DNA from: CAZPMT01 sp964587655 | GTDB taxonomy: Bacteria > Hydrogenedentota > Hydrogenedentia > Hydrogenedentales > SLHB01 | Assembly (NCBI GenBank): GCA_964587655.1 | Contig: CAZPMT010000016.1 | Coordinates: 6,952-70,951 of the forward strand | DNA length: 64,000 nt | Direction of reading: 5' to 3' | Part shown: positions 18,838-27,594 of the stretch, piece by piece | Numbering within the stretch: the stretch's first letter is position 1 | Layout of the letters: every line of letters begins with the position of its first letter | Made by a program: the position numbers and the translations under genes | The notes under the pieces: model-generated | The model's database searches: none | What the model saw: only the letters and a program-made list of their open reading frames with translations | Told to the model about the DNA's origin: nothing

Positions 18838-19626
18838 CTATGTCTTGGACCGCTTTTTCCGGTAGCTGAGAGAGTATAACACGAACCTCCAGAGGAAGCC
18901 GGTATTCTTCACAAGGTATCGCGCGAACAGACGGCGAGGCTCCTGACCCAAGCGGAAGGCCCACTCGAGGCAATGGCGCGACATCCACACGGGGGCCATT
19001 TTCTTGTTGCCGGAGAGAAAGTCGAAGGCGGCGCCGACACAGATCTGCACGGCCTGGAATCTGTCCCGATGCGCAAAGGCAAACCGCTCTTGCAGCGGAC
19101 AGCCGAGTCCCAGAAACAGAATGCCGGCCCCGCTTTCGTTCACCCGTTCGACGAGAGCGGCGTCCTCCTGTTCCGTCAGCGGACGGAACAGTGAAGGTTC
19201 CGCCCATACGATGTTAAGGCCGGGAAACCGAACAATCAGATTCAGGCGCAACGCCTCGACAACCGACTGAGTGCTGCCATAAAGACAAATCGCGATGCCC
19301 TCGTCCGCCGCGCGTCGGCATAAGCGAAGCATCAACTCGGACCCTCGGCAGTTCTCGCGCATGCCCGTCTTGTACAGCACGTTCAACGCGTGCCGCACCG
19401 GCTGGCCATCCGGGGCGAGGATGTCAAACTGATTCAGCATGGTCCCGAGTTCCGCATCCCTGCAGCCTTCCATCAGCCCGTGAACCGCCAGATGCGAAAC
19501 AAGAAAGGGTTGCCTGAGCTTTGCGGCATGAATGATGCACTCCAACTCCTGATCATATTGCACTGAACTGACATCGATGCCGAACAGGTCGTATTTCTGC
19601 GGCATCGGGGGAGAGTGATTCAGCAT
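18838..19626 (-). CDS. WecG/TagA/CpsF family glycosyltransferase (GT26)
   Basis: 262 aa from the ATG at 19626 behind AAAGAAG; a GTG at 19674 is an alternative. Family motifs are FGIDVSSVQYDQELECI at the N-terminus, DILAPDGQPVRHALNVL, the CLYGSTQSVVEALRLNLI segment and LFLGLGCPLQERFA. GT26 enzymes transfer ManNAc-type residues to undecaprenyl-linked GlcNAc at the inner face of the membrane. It is followed on the same strand by two acyltransferases, forming a small surface-polysaccharide decoration unit. Confidence 0.9.
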   Translation of the reverse strand: MLNHSPPMPQKYDLFGIDVSSVQYDQELECIIHAAKLRQPFLVSHLAVHGLMEGCRDAELGTMLNQFDILAPDGQPVRHALNVLYKTGMRENCRGSELMLRLCRRAADEGIAICLYGSTQSVVEALRLNLIVRFPGLNIVWAEPSLFRPLTEQEDAALVERVNESGAGILFLGLGCPLQERFAFAHRDRFQAVQICVGAAFDFLSGNKKMAPVWMSRHCLEWAFRLGQEPRRLFARYLVKNTGFLWRFVLYSLSYRKKRSKT

Positions 19627-19776
19627 CGTCGAGACTTCTTTCGTCGCATCTGCCTTATTGCTTCTTATGATCACGGGTTCTCAGCCCCGGATTCAAGTAT
19701 CGGTATTCTACCCGAAAGCGGGCGGTATGTGACAATACCGGATTGGGACTATGATCACGAACAGACTCCAAGGTGG

Positions 19777-20652
19777 CTACGATGGACGCTTGGCGAGGGC
19801 GATCCTGGGGATGCCCGCAAGGTCGTGGCGAAAGCGGATACTCTCATAGCCGCATTGAAGAAGAAGCGTGTTGACCGCGTCCCGCTGGCCCATTCCGATC
19901 TCGATGGCCAATAATCCCGCGGGCTTCAGATAGGCTTGCGCTTCTTCTGCAAGACGGCGGATGATATCCAGGCCGTCGTGCCCGGCCACGAGCGCCGCCC
20001 GATCTTCGTAAAGACGTATGACAGGTTCCAATCTCTCCCACTCGTCTTCTTCCACGTACGGCGGATTCGAACATATGACATCAAACAGCGGATCCGTGCC
20101 GGCGATCACGTCAAAGAGATCGCCCCGGCGAAACGTGACGCGATCCGCCGCGTCATGCCTGCGGCTGTTTTCCGCGGCGGTTTCGATGGCGATCTCGCTG
20201 ATATCCGTCGCGATGAGCCTGGAGTTCGGCGCGTTGTGTGCAATGGCAACCGCAATACAGCCCGTACCGGTCCCGATCTCGAGGATATCGGCCGGTCTCT
20301 GACCCACGAACTCGAGCACGGCTTCGACCAGATGTTCGGTCTCGGGTCGCGGCACGAGTAGAGGCGGGGTCACTTTCAGGCGCAGCGAGAAGAACTCCCA
20401 TTCGCCCAGGATGTACGCAATCGGCTCGGAGGCCGCTCGACGCTCGATCATGGCGTCAAAGGCCGGCGCCGGGGCGCGATCCCGGAGGCGCGCAAGAAGC
20501 GAGGATCGGGAAATGCCGAGGGCGTGGGCCAGAATGATCTCCGCATCGAGGCGCGGCGTGTCGGTGACGCCGGAAAGACGTTTGATTGCGAACGCGATGC
20601 GTTCCGCATGGGTGGGAATCTCGAACGCGGGCTTTTCGGCGGCCGGTTCCAT
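19777..20652 (-). CDS. prmC: Peptide chain release factor N5-glutamine methyltransferase
   Basis: 291 aa SAM-dependent methyltransferase that modifies the glutamine of the release-factor GGQ motif. The N-terminal helical domain precedes the SAM site ILEIGTGTGCIAVAIA and the catalytic NPPY in VICSNPPYVEEDEW. The ATG overlaps the prfA stop by one base (TGATG), and an in-frame GTG lies one codon earlier. The pairing with its own substrate gene prfA makes the assignment secure. Confidence 0.96.
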   Translation of the reverse strand: MEPAAEKPAFEIPTHAERIAFAIKRLSGVTDTPRLDAEIILAHALGISRSSLLARLRDRAPAPAFDAMIERRAASEPIAYILGEWEFFSLRLKVTPPLLVPRPETEHLVEAVLEFVGQRPADILEIGTGTGCIAVAIAHNAPNSRLIATDISEIAIETAAENSRRHDAADRVTFRRGDLFDVIAGTDPLFDVICSNPPYVEEDEWERLEPVIRLYEDRAALVAGHDGLDIIRRLAEEAQAYLKPAGLLAIEIGMGQRDAVNTLLLQCGYESIRFRHDLAGIPRIALAKRPS

Positions 20653-21728
20653 CACATTTCGGCAAGACGCCGCGCGTGGTCGGCGGCCACGAGCGCTTCG
20701 ATGATCTGGTTGATGTTTCCCTCCATCACCGCGTCCAGCGAATGCAGGCTCACGTTGACGCGGTGGTCCGTGACGCGGTTCTGGGGAAAGTTGTACGTGC
20801 GGATTTTTTCGCTGCGATCTCCGGTGCCCACCTGGCTGCGGCGCGTCGCCGCGCGCAGGCTGTTTTCCGCCTCGATCTTTGCCGCGAGCAGGCGCGAGCG
20901 AAGAATCGAAATGGCCTTGGCCTTATTCTTGTGCTGTGATTTCTCGTCCTGGCAGGTGACGACAAGGCCCGTGGGCTTGTGGGTCACGCGCACGGCTGAA
21001 TCGGTCGTGTTCACGCTCTGTCCGCCGGGTCCGGATGAACGGTAGACGTCGATCTGAAGGTCGGCGGCATCGATGTGAACGTCAACCTCTTCCGCTTCCG
21101 GAAGGACGGCGACGGTGACGGCGGAGGTGTGAATGCGGCCCTGGGCCTCGGTCGCGGGAACACGCTGGACGCGGTGCGTGCCCGCCTCGAACTTCAGTTG
21201 GCTGTAAACGTTGTCGCCGGTCACCTTGAAACTGATTTCTTTGAGACCGCCGAGGCCGGTGGCATTGGAGTTCATCACCTCGATCTTCCAGCCCTTCAGT
21301 TCCGCGAGGCGCGAATACATACGGTACAGATCGGAGGCGAACAGGGCGGCCTCCTCTCCGCCAGTCCCGGCGCGGATCTCGATGATCGTATTCTTGGCGT
21401 CAAGCGGGTCTTTGGGGAGAAGGAGGACCTTAAGCCGGATATCGAGGTTCTCAAGAGTGGCCGTGAGCTCGCGCTTCTCCTCTTCCGCCATACCGCGCAA
21501 CTCGATATCCGTTTCGCCGCGCAGGATCTGCTCCGCCTCTTCGAGGCGCTGCTCACTCAACTGGTAGTGGCGGAAACACGAAACGAGTTCCTGGATATCC
21601 GCCAAGGCTTTGGCGTGACGGCGATATGCTTCCGGATTGGAAGCGACCTCGGTCGTGGCCATTTCCGAGGAACGCCGCTCCGCCTCGTCGACCACGGCGA
21701 GGAGCTTGTCGCGCATGAGCCGCTCCAT
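20652..21728 (-). CDS. prfA: Peptide chain release factor 1
   Basis: 358 aa, the usual RF1 length. The GGQ peptidyl-hydrolysis motif is in [18 protein letters not shown]. The codon-recognition region (family PxT motif) is read as [17 protein letters not shown]. The domain order (N-terminal helices, then the [20 protein letters not shown] block) is standard. It releases nascent chains at UAA and UAG. It lies between rpmE and prmC on the minus strand, with 6 bp to rpmE and a 1-bp overlap to prmC. Confidence 0.97.
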   Translation of the reverse strand: MERLMRDKLLAVVDEAERRSSEMATTEVASNPEAYRRHAKALADIQELVSCFRHYQLSEQRLEEAEQILRGETDIELRGMAEEEKRELTATLENLDIRLKVLLLPKDPLDAKNTIIEIRAGTGGEEAALFASDLYRMYSRLAELKGWKIEVMNSNATGLGGLKEISFKVTGDNVYSQLKFEAGTHRVQRVPATEAQGRIHTSAVTVAVLPEAEEVDVHIDAADLQIDVYRSSGPGGQSVNTTDSAVRVTHKPTGLVVTCQDEKSQHKNKAKAISILRSRLLAAKIEAENSLRAATRRSQVGTGDRSEKIRTYNFPQNRVTDHRVNVSLHSLDAVMEGNINQIIEALVAADHARRLAEM

Positions 21729-21734
21729 ACAGGG

Positions 21735-21938
21735 TTAACTCTTCTTTCCGTATTTCCTGTGGAACCGCTCGACCCGTCCTTCGCTGTCGACGAATTTCTG
21801 TTTGCCCGTGAAGAACGGATGGCAGGACGAGCAGATTTCGACGTTGATGGCCTTCTTGGTCGACTGCGTTTCAAACGTGTTACCGCAAGCGCACGTGACT
21901 CGAGCCGGACCGTATTCCGGATGCGTACCCTTTTTCAC
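21735..21938 (-). CDS. rpmE: Ribosomal protein bL31
   Basis: 67 aa. It starts [20 protein letters not shown] and carries the four-cysteine zinc form (CAC near residues 16-18, CSSC near 37-40). The characteristic [20 protein letters not shown] block follows. This is the zinc-containing (C+) version of L31. It is first in the rpmE-prfA-prmC set, a very widespread order. Upstream lies a repeat-rich 306-bp gap. Confidence 0.97.
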   Translation of the reverse strand: MKKGTHPEYGPARVTCACGNTFETQSTKKAINVEICSSCHPFFTGKQKFVDSEGRVERFHRKYGKKS

Positions 21939-22244
21939 AACTCCAATCCTCCAAATGCCACAGCCGTAGCCAGGGGTTCATTGCCAGAGATACTTGCGCG
22001 GAAAGCGCACGCGCAATCAGGTTATGTCCGTCTAGCGGACAGCGGCACTCTCACCGCGGACGCTGGCATTCTTCCAGCGCCCTTTCACGAGGAATTTAGC
22101 ACAAGTGGCGGTGTCGGCGCAAACCGGCGCCCGGACAACCCGCGCCGCTTGGGCTCGTGGCCGCGGCGTCCTCGCCGCGTCTTCCTCAAGAACCGCCTGA
22201 CGCGAGATGTTTTCGCCGAAACGCGGCGAGGACGCCGCGTCTAC
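21939..22244. repeat. Intergenic region with family B two-hairpin repeat (22160-22240)
   Basis: Left module GCCGCGGCGTCCTCGCCGCG at 22160-22179 and its inverted partner at 22221-22239. Each is itself a hairpin (CGCGGCG/CGCCGCG). The spacer carries CTCAAGAACCGCCTGACGCG, related to the spacer of the copy at 9325. The first 200 bases must contain the rpmE promoter, but I see no clear consensus. Confidence 0.75.
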
Positions 22245-22895
22245 TCAGCGCGACTCCGCCACAAACCGGTGCGAGAGTTCGGCAACGCTCCGGCATGCGG
22301 GATAGCCGCTCGGATAGGACATGTATTCCACATGGCCGTCGCTGTACAGGACGTTCGTCCCGAGCGTACCGGCGGTGCTTTCGGAGAGATTCGACGACAA
22401 GAACTCCCATGCAACGGGGAAGGGCTGCCCAGTCTGCGGTCCCGCCTCAAGAGATTGCAACACGTACTCGTTCCCGGCCTCGTCCGTCACGACAATCCCG
22501 CCATCGCGCCCCTCGATAGGACCCGAAGCCTCTGGGTTGATTAGCGTGTGCCAGTAGGCGAGAAACTCGGCCTCGGACGTGACCTGCCAGAGGGTGGAGG
22601 TCACAAGAGTTTCGCGACCGGTCATGGTCATGTTGCGCCGGAACGCGGCCCGCGCGTCGGCGCGCAACTGAGCCGCTTCGCCGACGGACCCTGCGGTCGG
22701 ACGGGCAACATTGGCCGTGTCCGCAAAGCGCCCGATGTATTCTTGGCGGAACCCCTCTTTGACGACAACCGCTTCAGCTTGTTTGCGCGCCCTGGACAGC
22801 GCCGGCAGGTACATGGCCATGAGAATCGTTACGATACCCACACACACCAACAACTCAACCAGACTGAAACCCTCGGCCCTGCGCCCCATCACCAT
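22245..22895 (-). CDS. Type II secretion/pilin-like prepilin with C-terminal DGH motif
   Basis: 216 aa. The N-terminus MGRRAEGFSLVELLVCVGIV is a class III prepilin signal: cleavage after G and before FSLVEL with the conserved Glu at +5, then a hydrophobic helix. The C-terminal NVLYSDGHVEYMSYP resembles the DGH motif of the expanded pseudopilin families of Planctomycetes-like bacteria. Such proteins are processed by PilD-type peptidase and exported through a type II/IV pilus-like machine. The ATG at 22895 is used; 22889 is possible. A decayed pilB/gspE-like fragment lies elsewhere in the window (29344-29740). Confidence 0.85.
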   Translation of the reverse strand: MVMGRRAEGFSLVELLVCVGIVTILMAMYLPALSRARKQAEAVVVKEGFRQEYIGRFADTANVARPTAGSVGEAAQLRADARAAFRRNMTMTGRETLVTSTLWQVTSEAEFLAYWHTLINPEASGPIEGRDGGIVVTDEAGNEYVLQSLEAGPQTGQPFPVAWEFLSSNLSESTAGTLGTNVLYSDGHVEYMSYPSGYPACRSVAELSHRFVAESR

Positions 22896-23095
22896 ACCCT
22901 CGACTCGTCAACGAGATCCCCTGCCCCAATCTCTACTGAGAAGACTCTACCACATGCCACGGGAGAAACCCAGTGCCCATCTCCTGAATCCGCCTGTGGC
23001 CACAAGCTGGATCTTGAGATGATGCCGGAGCAGATGTACATTATCCGAGCGCCAAGTGGACGAAACAGAACCAGCCTGGCGCGGAGACTTACCCC

Positions 23096-24100
23096 ATGGC
23101 GGATGCTGGGCCGGCACACGAGCGCGCCACTCCATGGACAGGCACAATCGAAGCCGTGTTCCCGAAAGCAATGCAACCAACCATGTATTTCATCGGGGTC
23201 AGCACGGGCAGGTCCGCCATCATGAAGGTTTTTCCCAAATGGGTTGAGTGCCTCGGGCTGGGCCGCCCCGTCATCCAAGGGATCGACTGCAAAGTGCGCG
23301 ATGACCCACGGGTGTACCGCCGCGTGGTCTCTTTCATCAAATCAGACCCAAATTCACTGGGCGCTCTGGTCACAACGCACAAGATCGACCTGCTCAAGGC
23401 GTGTCGCGACATTTTCGACGAACTCGACCCATACGCCGAGTTGATGGGCGAGATCAGCAGCATATCCAAACGCGATGCCCTGCTCGTGGGTCACGCCAAA
23501 GACCCGATCGCGAGCGGCCTTGCGCTCGAAGCCTTCCTCGATCCGAACTACTGGCGCGATACGGGAGCCGAGGTCTTTGTTATCGGCGCCGGAGGGTCGT
23601 CCATTGCGGTCACGACCCACTTGATGGAGCAGTGCGCCCCACTGAACCGGCCCGCCAGGATCGTGGTATCCAACCGCAGCGTGCCGCGGCTCGACGAAAT
23701 GAAGACGATACACGATCGGATCAATCCCGGCATACCGGTCGAGTATGTTCATTGTCCGGCGCCGGAGGACAACGACCGGGTGCTCGCAACGCTGCGGCCT
23801 GGTTCACTGGTCATCAACGCCACCGGACTGGGCAAGGACGCGCCGGGATCCCCGTTGACCAACGCCGCGGTTTTCCCCGAAAACGGCATAGCATGGGACT
23901 TCAACTACCGCGGCGACCTCGGCTTTCTCGAGCAAGCCAGATGTCAGCGGGAAACGCGGCGTTTACGAATCGAAGACGGGTGGGTCTACTTCATTCACGG
24001 CTGGACGCGCGTCATTTCTGAAGTGTTCCACCGGGATATCCCCATCGCGGGACCCGCGTTCGACGAACTCAGCCGCATCGCGGCTTCAATGCGCACTTGA
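23096..24100 (+). CDS. Shikimate dehydrogenase-like oxidoreductase (divergent AroE)
   Basis: 334 aa as drawn; starts at 23171 or 23183 would leave a normal AroE N-terminus (MYFIGVSTGRSAIMKVFP) and may be the true ones. The shikimate-pocket Ser is in STGRS. The catalytic Lys falls in ALVTTHKIDLLKA (normal NVTxPxK). The usual N-T-D-G segment reads AKDPIASG. The Rossmann site is VFVIGAGGSSIAVTTHL and the INATGLG motif is present. It is not adjacent to aroC/aroA and deviates at several substrate positions, so a related polyol or quinate-like substrate is possible. Confidence 0.75.
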   Translation: MADAGPAHERATPWTGTIEAVFPKAMQPTMYFIGVSTGRSAIMKVFPKWVECLGLGRPVIQGIDCKVRDDPRVYRRVVSFIKSDPNSLGALVTTHKIDLLKACRDIFDELDPYAELMGEISSISKRDALLVGHAKDPIASGLALEAFLDPNYWRDTGAEVFVIGAGGSSIAVTTHLMEQCAPLNRPARIVVSNRSVPRLDEMKTIHDRINPGIPVEYVHCPAPEDNDRVLATLRPGSLVINATGLGKDAPGSPLTNAAVFPENGIAWDFNYRGDLGFLEQARCQRETRRLRIEDGWVYFIHGWTRVISEVFHRDIPIAGPAFDELSRIAASMRT

Positions 24101-24175
24101 CGAAACCGCACAGGAGGTCTCCACATGAACGTTCGCAGGGCCGGCGCGCTAACGGGCCAATAAGGATTCGTCCGC

Positions 24176-25372
24176 TCAGAGCCAGTGTTGCCATGAATAG
24201 ACTGCGATCCCTTTGCGTCTTGCCGAGGTCGCTCCCCCGTACAGAAGCGCCGCCGGAGCATCTTCCTGCCCGGGTAGCGATCGCCAGTATTCTAGTCCCT
24301 TAAAGAAATCGCTGGCCACCGTTTCTCCCGACTTTGCTTCCACGGGCACCAGGGACTGGCCGCAGTCCAGAATGAAGTCCACTTCGTGGCCGCTGGAGTC
24401 TCGCCAGAAGTACACGTCCGGGTCGGCGCCTTGGTTCAGGTACGACTTCAGCAGTTCCGCCAATGCGTACGTTTCGAAAACGGCGCCTCTTGAAGGATGT
24501 GTCACCAACTCTTGCGGGGAACGGATCCGCAGGAGATAGCACAAGAGGCCGGGGTCGATGAAATAGAGCTTGGGCGATCTGACGAGCCGTTTACTGAAGT
24601 TCTTGTGATGAGGACGAAGAAGATAGACAATGAAACTCGCATCCAACACCGAGAGCCACCGCCTGGCAGTCGCATGACTCACGCCACAGTCAGCACCTAG
24701 CGACGAGAGATTAAGCAGTTGTCCCGACCGCCCGGCGCACAGTCGCACAAACCTGTCGAAAGCTTCGATATCTCCCACATTCACGATATTGCGCACATCG
24801 CGTTCGACGTATGTCTGGTAGTAGTTCCGCAGCCATCCCTGTGGCTCGAGGTTCTTGTCGTGGATTCGCGGGTAGAACCCAACAAAGAGCATGTTGAAGA
24901 TGTTGTCCCCCACAGGCTGGTTTCTTGGGATTTTTCTCCCAATGTCCGTCAAGGGCATCGGCTTCCGGCCAGTAAGTTCGCCTCGCGAAAACGGGAGCAG
25001 GTGGAGAATCGAGGTGCGCCCGGCGAGACTCTGGCTCACGTGTTCGAGAAGCAGGAGGTTCTGAGAGCCTGTAAGGATGAATCGTCCCGGCAGGTCCTCC
25101 TTGTCCACGATGCCTTGGATGTAGGAGAGCAGGTCGGGGGACCGCTGGACTTCGTCCAGTATTACCCCCGCGGGAAACTGGTTCAGGAAGCCGCGCGGAT
25201 CCTCAAGGGCAAAGGCACGGTCATCAGGGTTTTCCAAAGACACGTAATCGTGCGCGCGAAACAAGCTGCGCACCAGGGTCGTCTTGCCGGACTGCCGAGG
25301 CCCCGTCACCGTGACGACCGGATATCTCTTGGCATTGGCCTCCAAGGCTGTTTGAAGGTGCCGTCGGATCAT
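24176..25372 (-). CDS. AAA-family ATPase with C-terminal DUF4143
   Basis: 398 aa. Walker A is VTGPRQSGKTTLVRSLF, Walker B is GVILDEVQRSPDLLSY, sensor 1 is RFILTGSQNLLL. The C-terminal half contains the DUF4143 nuclease-like segment (VYFWRDSSGHEVDFILDCGQ, then PVEAKSGETV: D...E-x-K arrangement). Members of this family are common, poorly understood solitary genes, sometimes linked to mobile DNA or stress. The start at 25372 (MIRRHLQ) is preferred; nine codons upstream are open. No operon partner is visible. Confidence 0.88.
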   Translation of the reverse strand: MIRRHLQTALEANAKRYPVVTVTGPRQSGKTTLVRSLFRAHDYVSLENPDDRAFALEDPRGFLNQFPAGVILDEVQRSPDLLSYIQGIVDKEDLPGRFILTGSQNLLLLEHVSQSLAGRTSILHLLPFSRGELTGRKPMPLTDIGRKIPRNQPVGDNIFNMLFVGFYPRIHDKNLEPQGWLRNYYQTYVERDVRNIVNVGDIEAFDRFVRLCAGRSGQLLNLSSLGADCGVSHATARRWLSVLDASFIVYLLRPHHKNFSKRLVRSPKLYFIDPGLLCYLLRIRSPQELVTHPSRGAVFETYALAELLKSYLNQGADPDVYFWRDSSGHEVDFILDCGQSLVPVEAKSGETVASDFFKGLEYWRSLPGQEDAPAALLYGGATSARRKGIAVYSWQHWL

Positions 25373-25527
25373 AGTTCTTCTCCAAGCAAGTCCATACATT
25401 ATGAATAATCAATGTTCAATTTGCAAGAGAGGCCTCGGTCAATTGGCATACCTGGTTGGCATACTTGGTTTGAATGGCCGTCGCGCATTTGCTACTCTCG
25501 CCGAATTCCGGGGCGCGGAGCAAAAAC

Positions 25528-26655
25528 ATGACGGTGCCGATGATAGATTTGCGGGCGCAGTACCGCTCAATCAAGCCGGAGATCGATGCGGCGGTCGCGG
25601 AGGTCTTCGAGTCGCAGGGGTTTGTCGGGGGGCCCAAGGTCGAGCAGTTTGAATCCGCCATCGCACGGTACCTCGGCGTCGACCACGCCCTTTCCGTAGC
25701 CTCCGGCACCGACGCCCTATTGTTGGCGCTAAAGGCGGCCGGCGTCAAGGAGGGCGACGAGGTTATCACAACCACGTTCTCGTTCTTCGCGACGGCGGGC
25801 GCGATTGCAAACGCAGGCGCCAAGCCGGTGTTCGTCGACATCGATCCGGCGACGTTCAACATCGATGTCGCACGGATCGAGTCGCACGTTGCGGACAGGA
25901 CCCGCGTGATCGTCCCGGTGCATCTGTACGGCCAATGCGCGGATATGGACCCCATCATGTCGATTGCGGGGCGGGCGCATGATCTACGCGTCATCGAAGA
26001 CGCGGCACAGTCACTGGGAGCGCGGTACAAGGGTCGGCCCGCCTGTACCCTCGGCGACGCCGCGGCCATAAGCTTCTACCCGACGAAGAACCTCGGCGGC
26101 GCGGGAGACGGCGGCGCGGTGGTCACGCGGGACCACGAACTCGGCGGCCTCGTCCGTCTGTTGCGCGCACACGGCGGCGACCGCACCTACTACCATCGCA
26201 TCGTGGGCACGAACAGCCGGCTCGACGCCATCCAAGCGTCCGTGCTCGACGTCAAGCTGAAGTATCTTGACGCGTGGAACCTTCGGCGCCGTGAACGCGC
26301 GGCTTACTACGACGCGCTGTTGGCCGACGTGCCCGAAGTGGTCACTCCCAAAGAAACGCCGGGCAATTTCCACGTATACCACCAATACGTCATCCGCCTG
26401 CCCAGGCGCGATGAGGCAAAGACCCTGCTAACAAAAAAGGGGATCGGTTGCGCGGTGTTCTACCCGCTTCCACTTCACCGCCAACAGTGCTTCCAGCACC
26501 TCGGATACGCGGACGAAGACTTTCCCGCCGCGTCCCGCGCATGCAAGGAGGTCCTCGCGCTGCCGATGTACGCCGAGTTGACGCCCGAACAGCAGAATGA
26601 GGTCGTCGCGGCGGTGAAAGAACACCTGGCCGCCCACGGCGGACTTAGTGGCTGA
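25528..26655 (+). CDS. DegT/DnrJ/EryC1/StrS family PLP aminotransferase
   Basis: 375 aa sugar aminotransferase. It starts MTVPMIDLRAQYRSIKPEID behind GCGGAG. Motifs are VASGTDALLLALKAAGV, the ITTTFSFFATAGAI region, VIEDAAQSLGARYKG with the PLP Asp, and the Schiff-base Lys in ISFYPTKNLGGAGDGG. The mobile loop GTNSRLDAIQASVL is present. These enzymes aminate keto-sugars for surface polysaccharides. The closest polysaccharide genes in this window are 6 kb away, so its pathway is not defined by context. Confidence 0.92.
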   Translation: MTVPMIDLRAQYRSIKPEIDAAVAEVFESQGFVGGPKVEQFESAIARYLGVDHALSVASGTDALLLALKAAGVKEGDEVITTTFSFFATAGAIANAGAKPVFVDIDPATFNIDVARIESHVADRTRVIVPVHLYGQCADMDPIMSIAGRAHDLRVIEDAAQSLGARYKGRPACTLGDAAAISFYPTKNLGGAGDGGAVVTRDHELGGLVRLLRAHGGDRTYYHRIVGTNSRLDAIQASVLDVKLKYLDAWNLRRRERAAYYDALLADVPEVVTPKETPGNFHVYHQYVIRLPRRDEAKTLLTKKGIGCAVFYPLPLHRQQCFQHLGYADEDFPAASRACKEVLALPMYAELTPEQQNEVVAAVKEHLAAHGGLSG

Positions 26656-26728
26656 TTACTATGCGGCGCGCGCCGGTTTAGGAGGAGACCGCGGGCTATC
26701 TGGATTCCGTCGCCAAGGTGTTGCGCGC

Positions 26729-27499
26729 TCAGAGCCGCTGCGAAATCAAACCGAGAAGTCCTGCAAGAGAATCCATCGACAACATGCCTGTTGCGCATTC
26801 CGTTCCGGCGGACGCGACCGGCGAGGCGCCGTCGCCGGCGTGGAAGTCCAAGGCCGCGGATTGGGCGGGGCGTGAGTCGCGAGCGATAAGGATCGGCTGG
26901 ATGCCCGCGGCGTGTGCGCCGAGCATGTCCTCGTCGGTGTCGCCAACGTACACGACTTCGTTGGGTTCGAGGCCGGTTCTTTCAAGGGCGATGTGGAAGA
27001 TCCGGGGATCGGGCTTCTTCACGCCGACCGCGCCCGAGATGACGATGGTTGTGAAGAAGTCCGTCAGCTTCAGGTCGGACAGCAGCCGTTCGGCGTAGGG
27101 CGGATGGTCGAAGTTCGAGATCAGCGCGAGCTTGTAACGTTTGCGCAGTTCGCCGAGCACGGCGTGACATTCCGGGTCGACATGGAGGTAGCGGTGCCAC
27201 GCGGCCGCGGCCGCGTTCGCGATCCCTGGAATGCGCGCTGCGGGGACCTCGAGATCGAGTTCCGCGCAGAGCGCGTTGACCCGCGCCTCGTATGTGGTGA
27301 ATGCCCCGTCGCTACGCTCCGGCTCGGGTTGGGTGAAGAAGCCGTCGCATTGCAGCGCGAATTCGGCGGGCGGGATCCGCAAGCCGTGCGGGACAAGGGA
27401 CTCGTGGAAGGCGTGCATCCAGTCCGTCCACGCGGCCTGCATGTCGCCGTAGCAGAGCAAGGTGCCATACAGATCAAAGAATACGCCGCGTAAGGACAT
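26729..27499 (-). CDS. HAD superfamily hydrolase (subfamily IA)
   Basis: 256 aa. Motif I is FFDLYGTLL (nucleophile Asp and D+2 replaced by Tyr, as in YjjG/HAD-IA relatives). Motif II is LALISNFDH, motif III the Lys of VGVKKPDPRIF, and motif IV is VVYVGDTDEDMLGAHAAG. The helical cap lies at about residues 15-95. The start is the ATG at 27499, after GAGGAG. A phosphatase on a small phosphorylated metabolite is likely; substrate unknown. The C-terminal 30 residues have no family counterpart. Confidence 0.87.
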   Translation of the reverse strand: MSLRGVFFDLYGTLLCYGDMQAAWTDWMHAFHESLVPHGLRIPPAEFALQCDGFFTQPEPERSDGAFTTYEARVNALCAELDLEVPAARIPGIANAAAAAWHRYLHVDPECHAVLGELRKRYKLALISNFDHPPYAERLLSDLKLTDFFTTIVISGAVGVKKPDPRIFHIALERTGLEPNEVVYVGDTDEDMLGAHAAGIQPILIARDSRPAQSAALDFHAGDGASPVASAGTECATGMLSMDSLAGLLGLISQRL

Positions 27500-27594
27500 C
27501 GTCACTCCTCTCCGTCAGATGCAAGGCGCCGCCGGACACACGTCTCCGGCCTGCCAAGACGGGCTCGGCTTCGAGAACGCATGTCGGATGCCGA

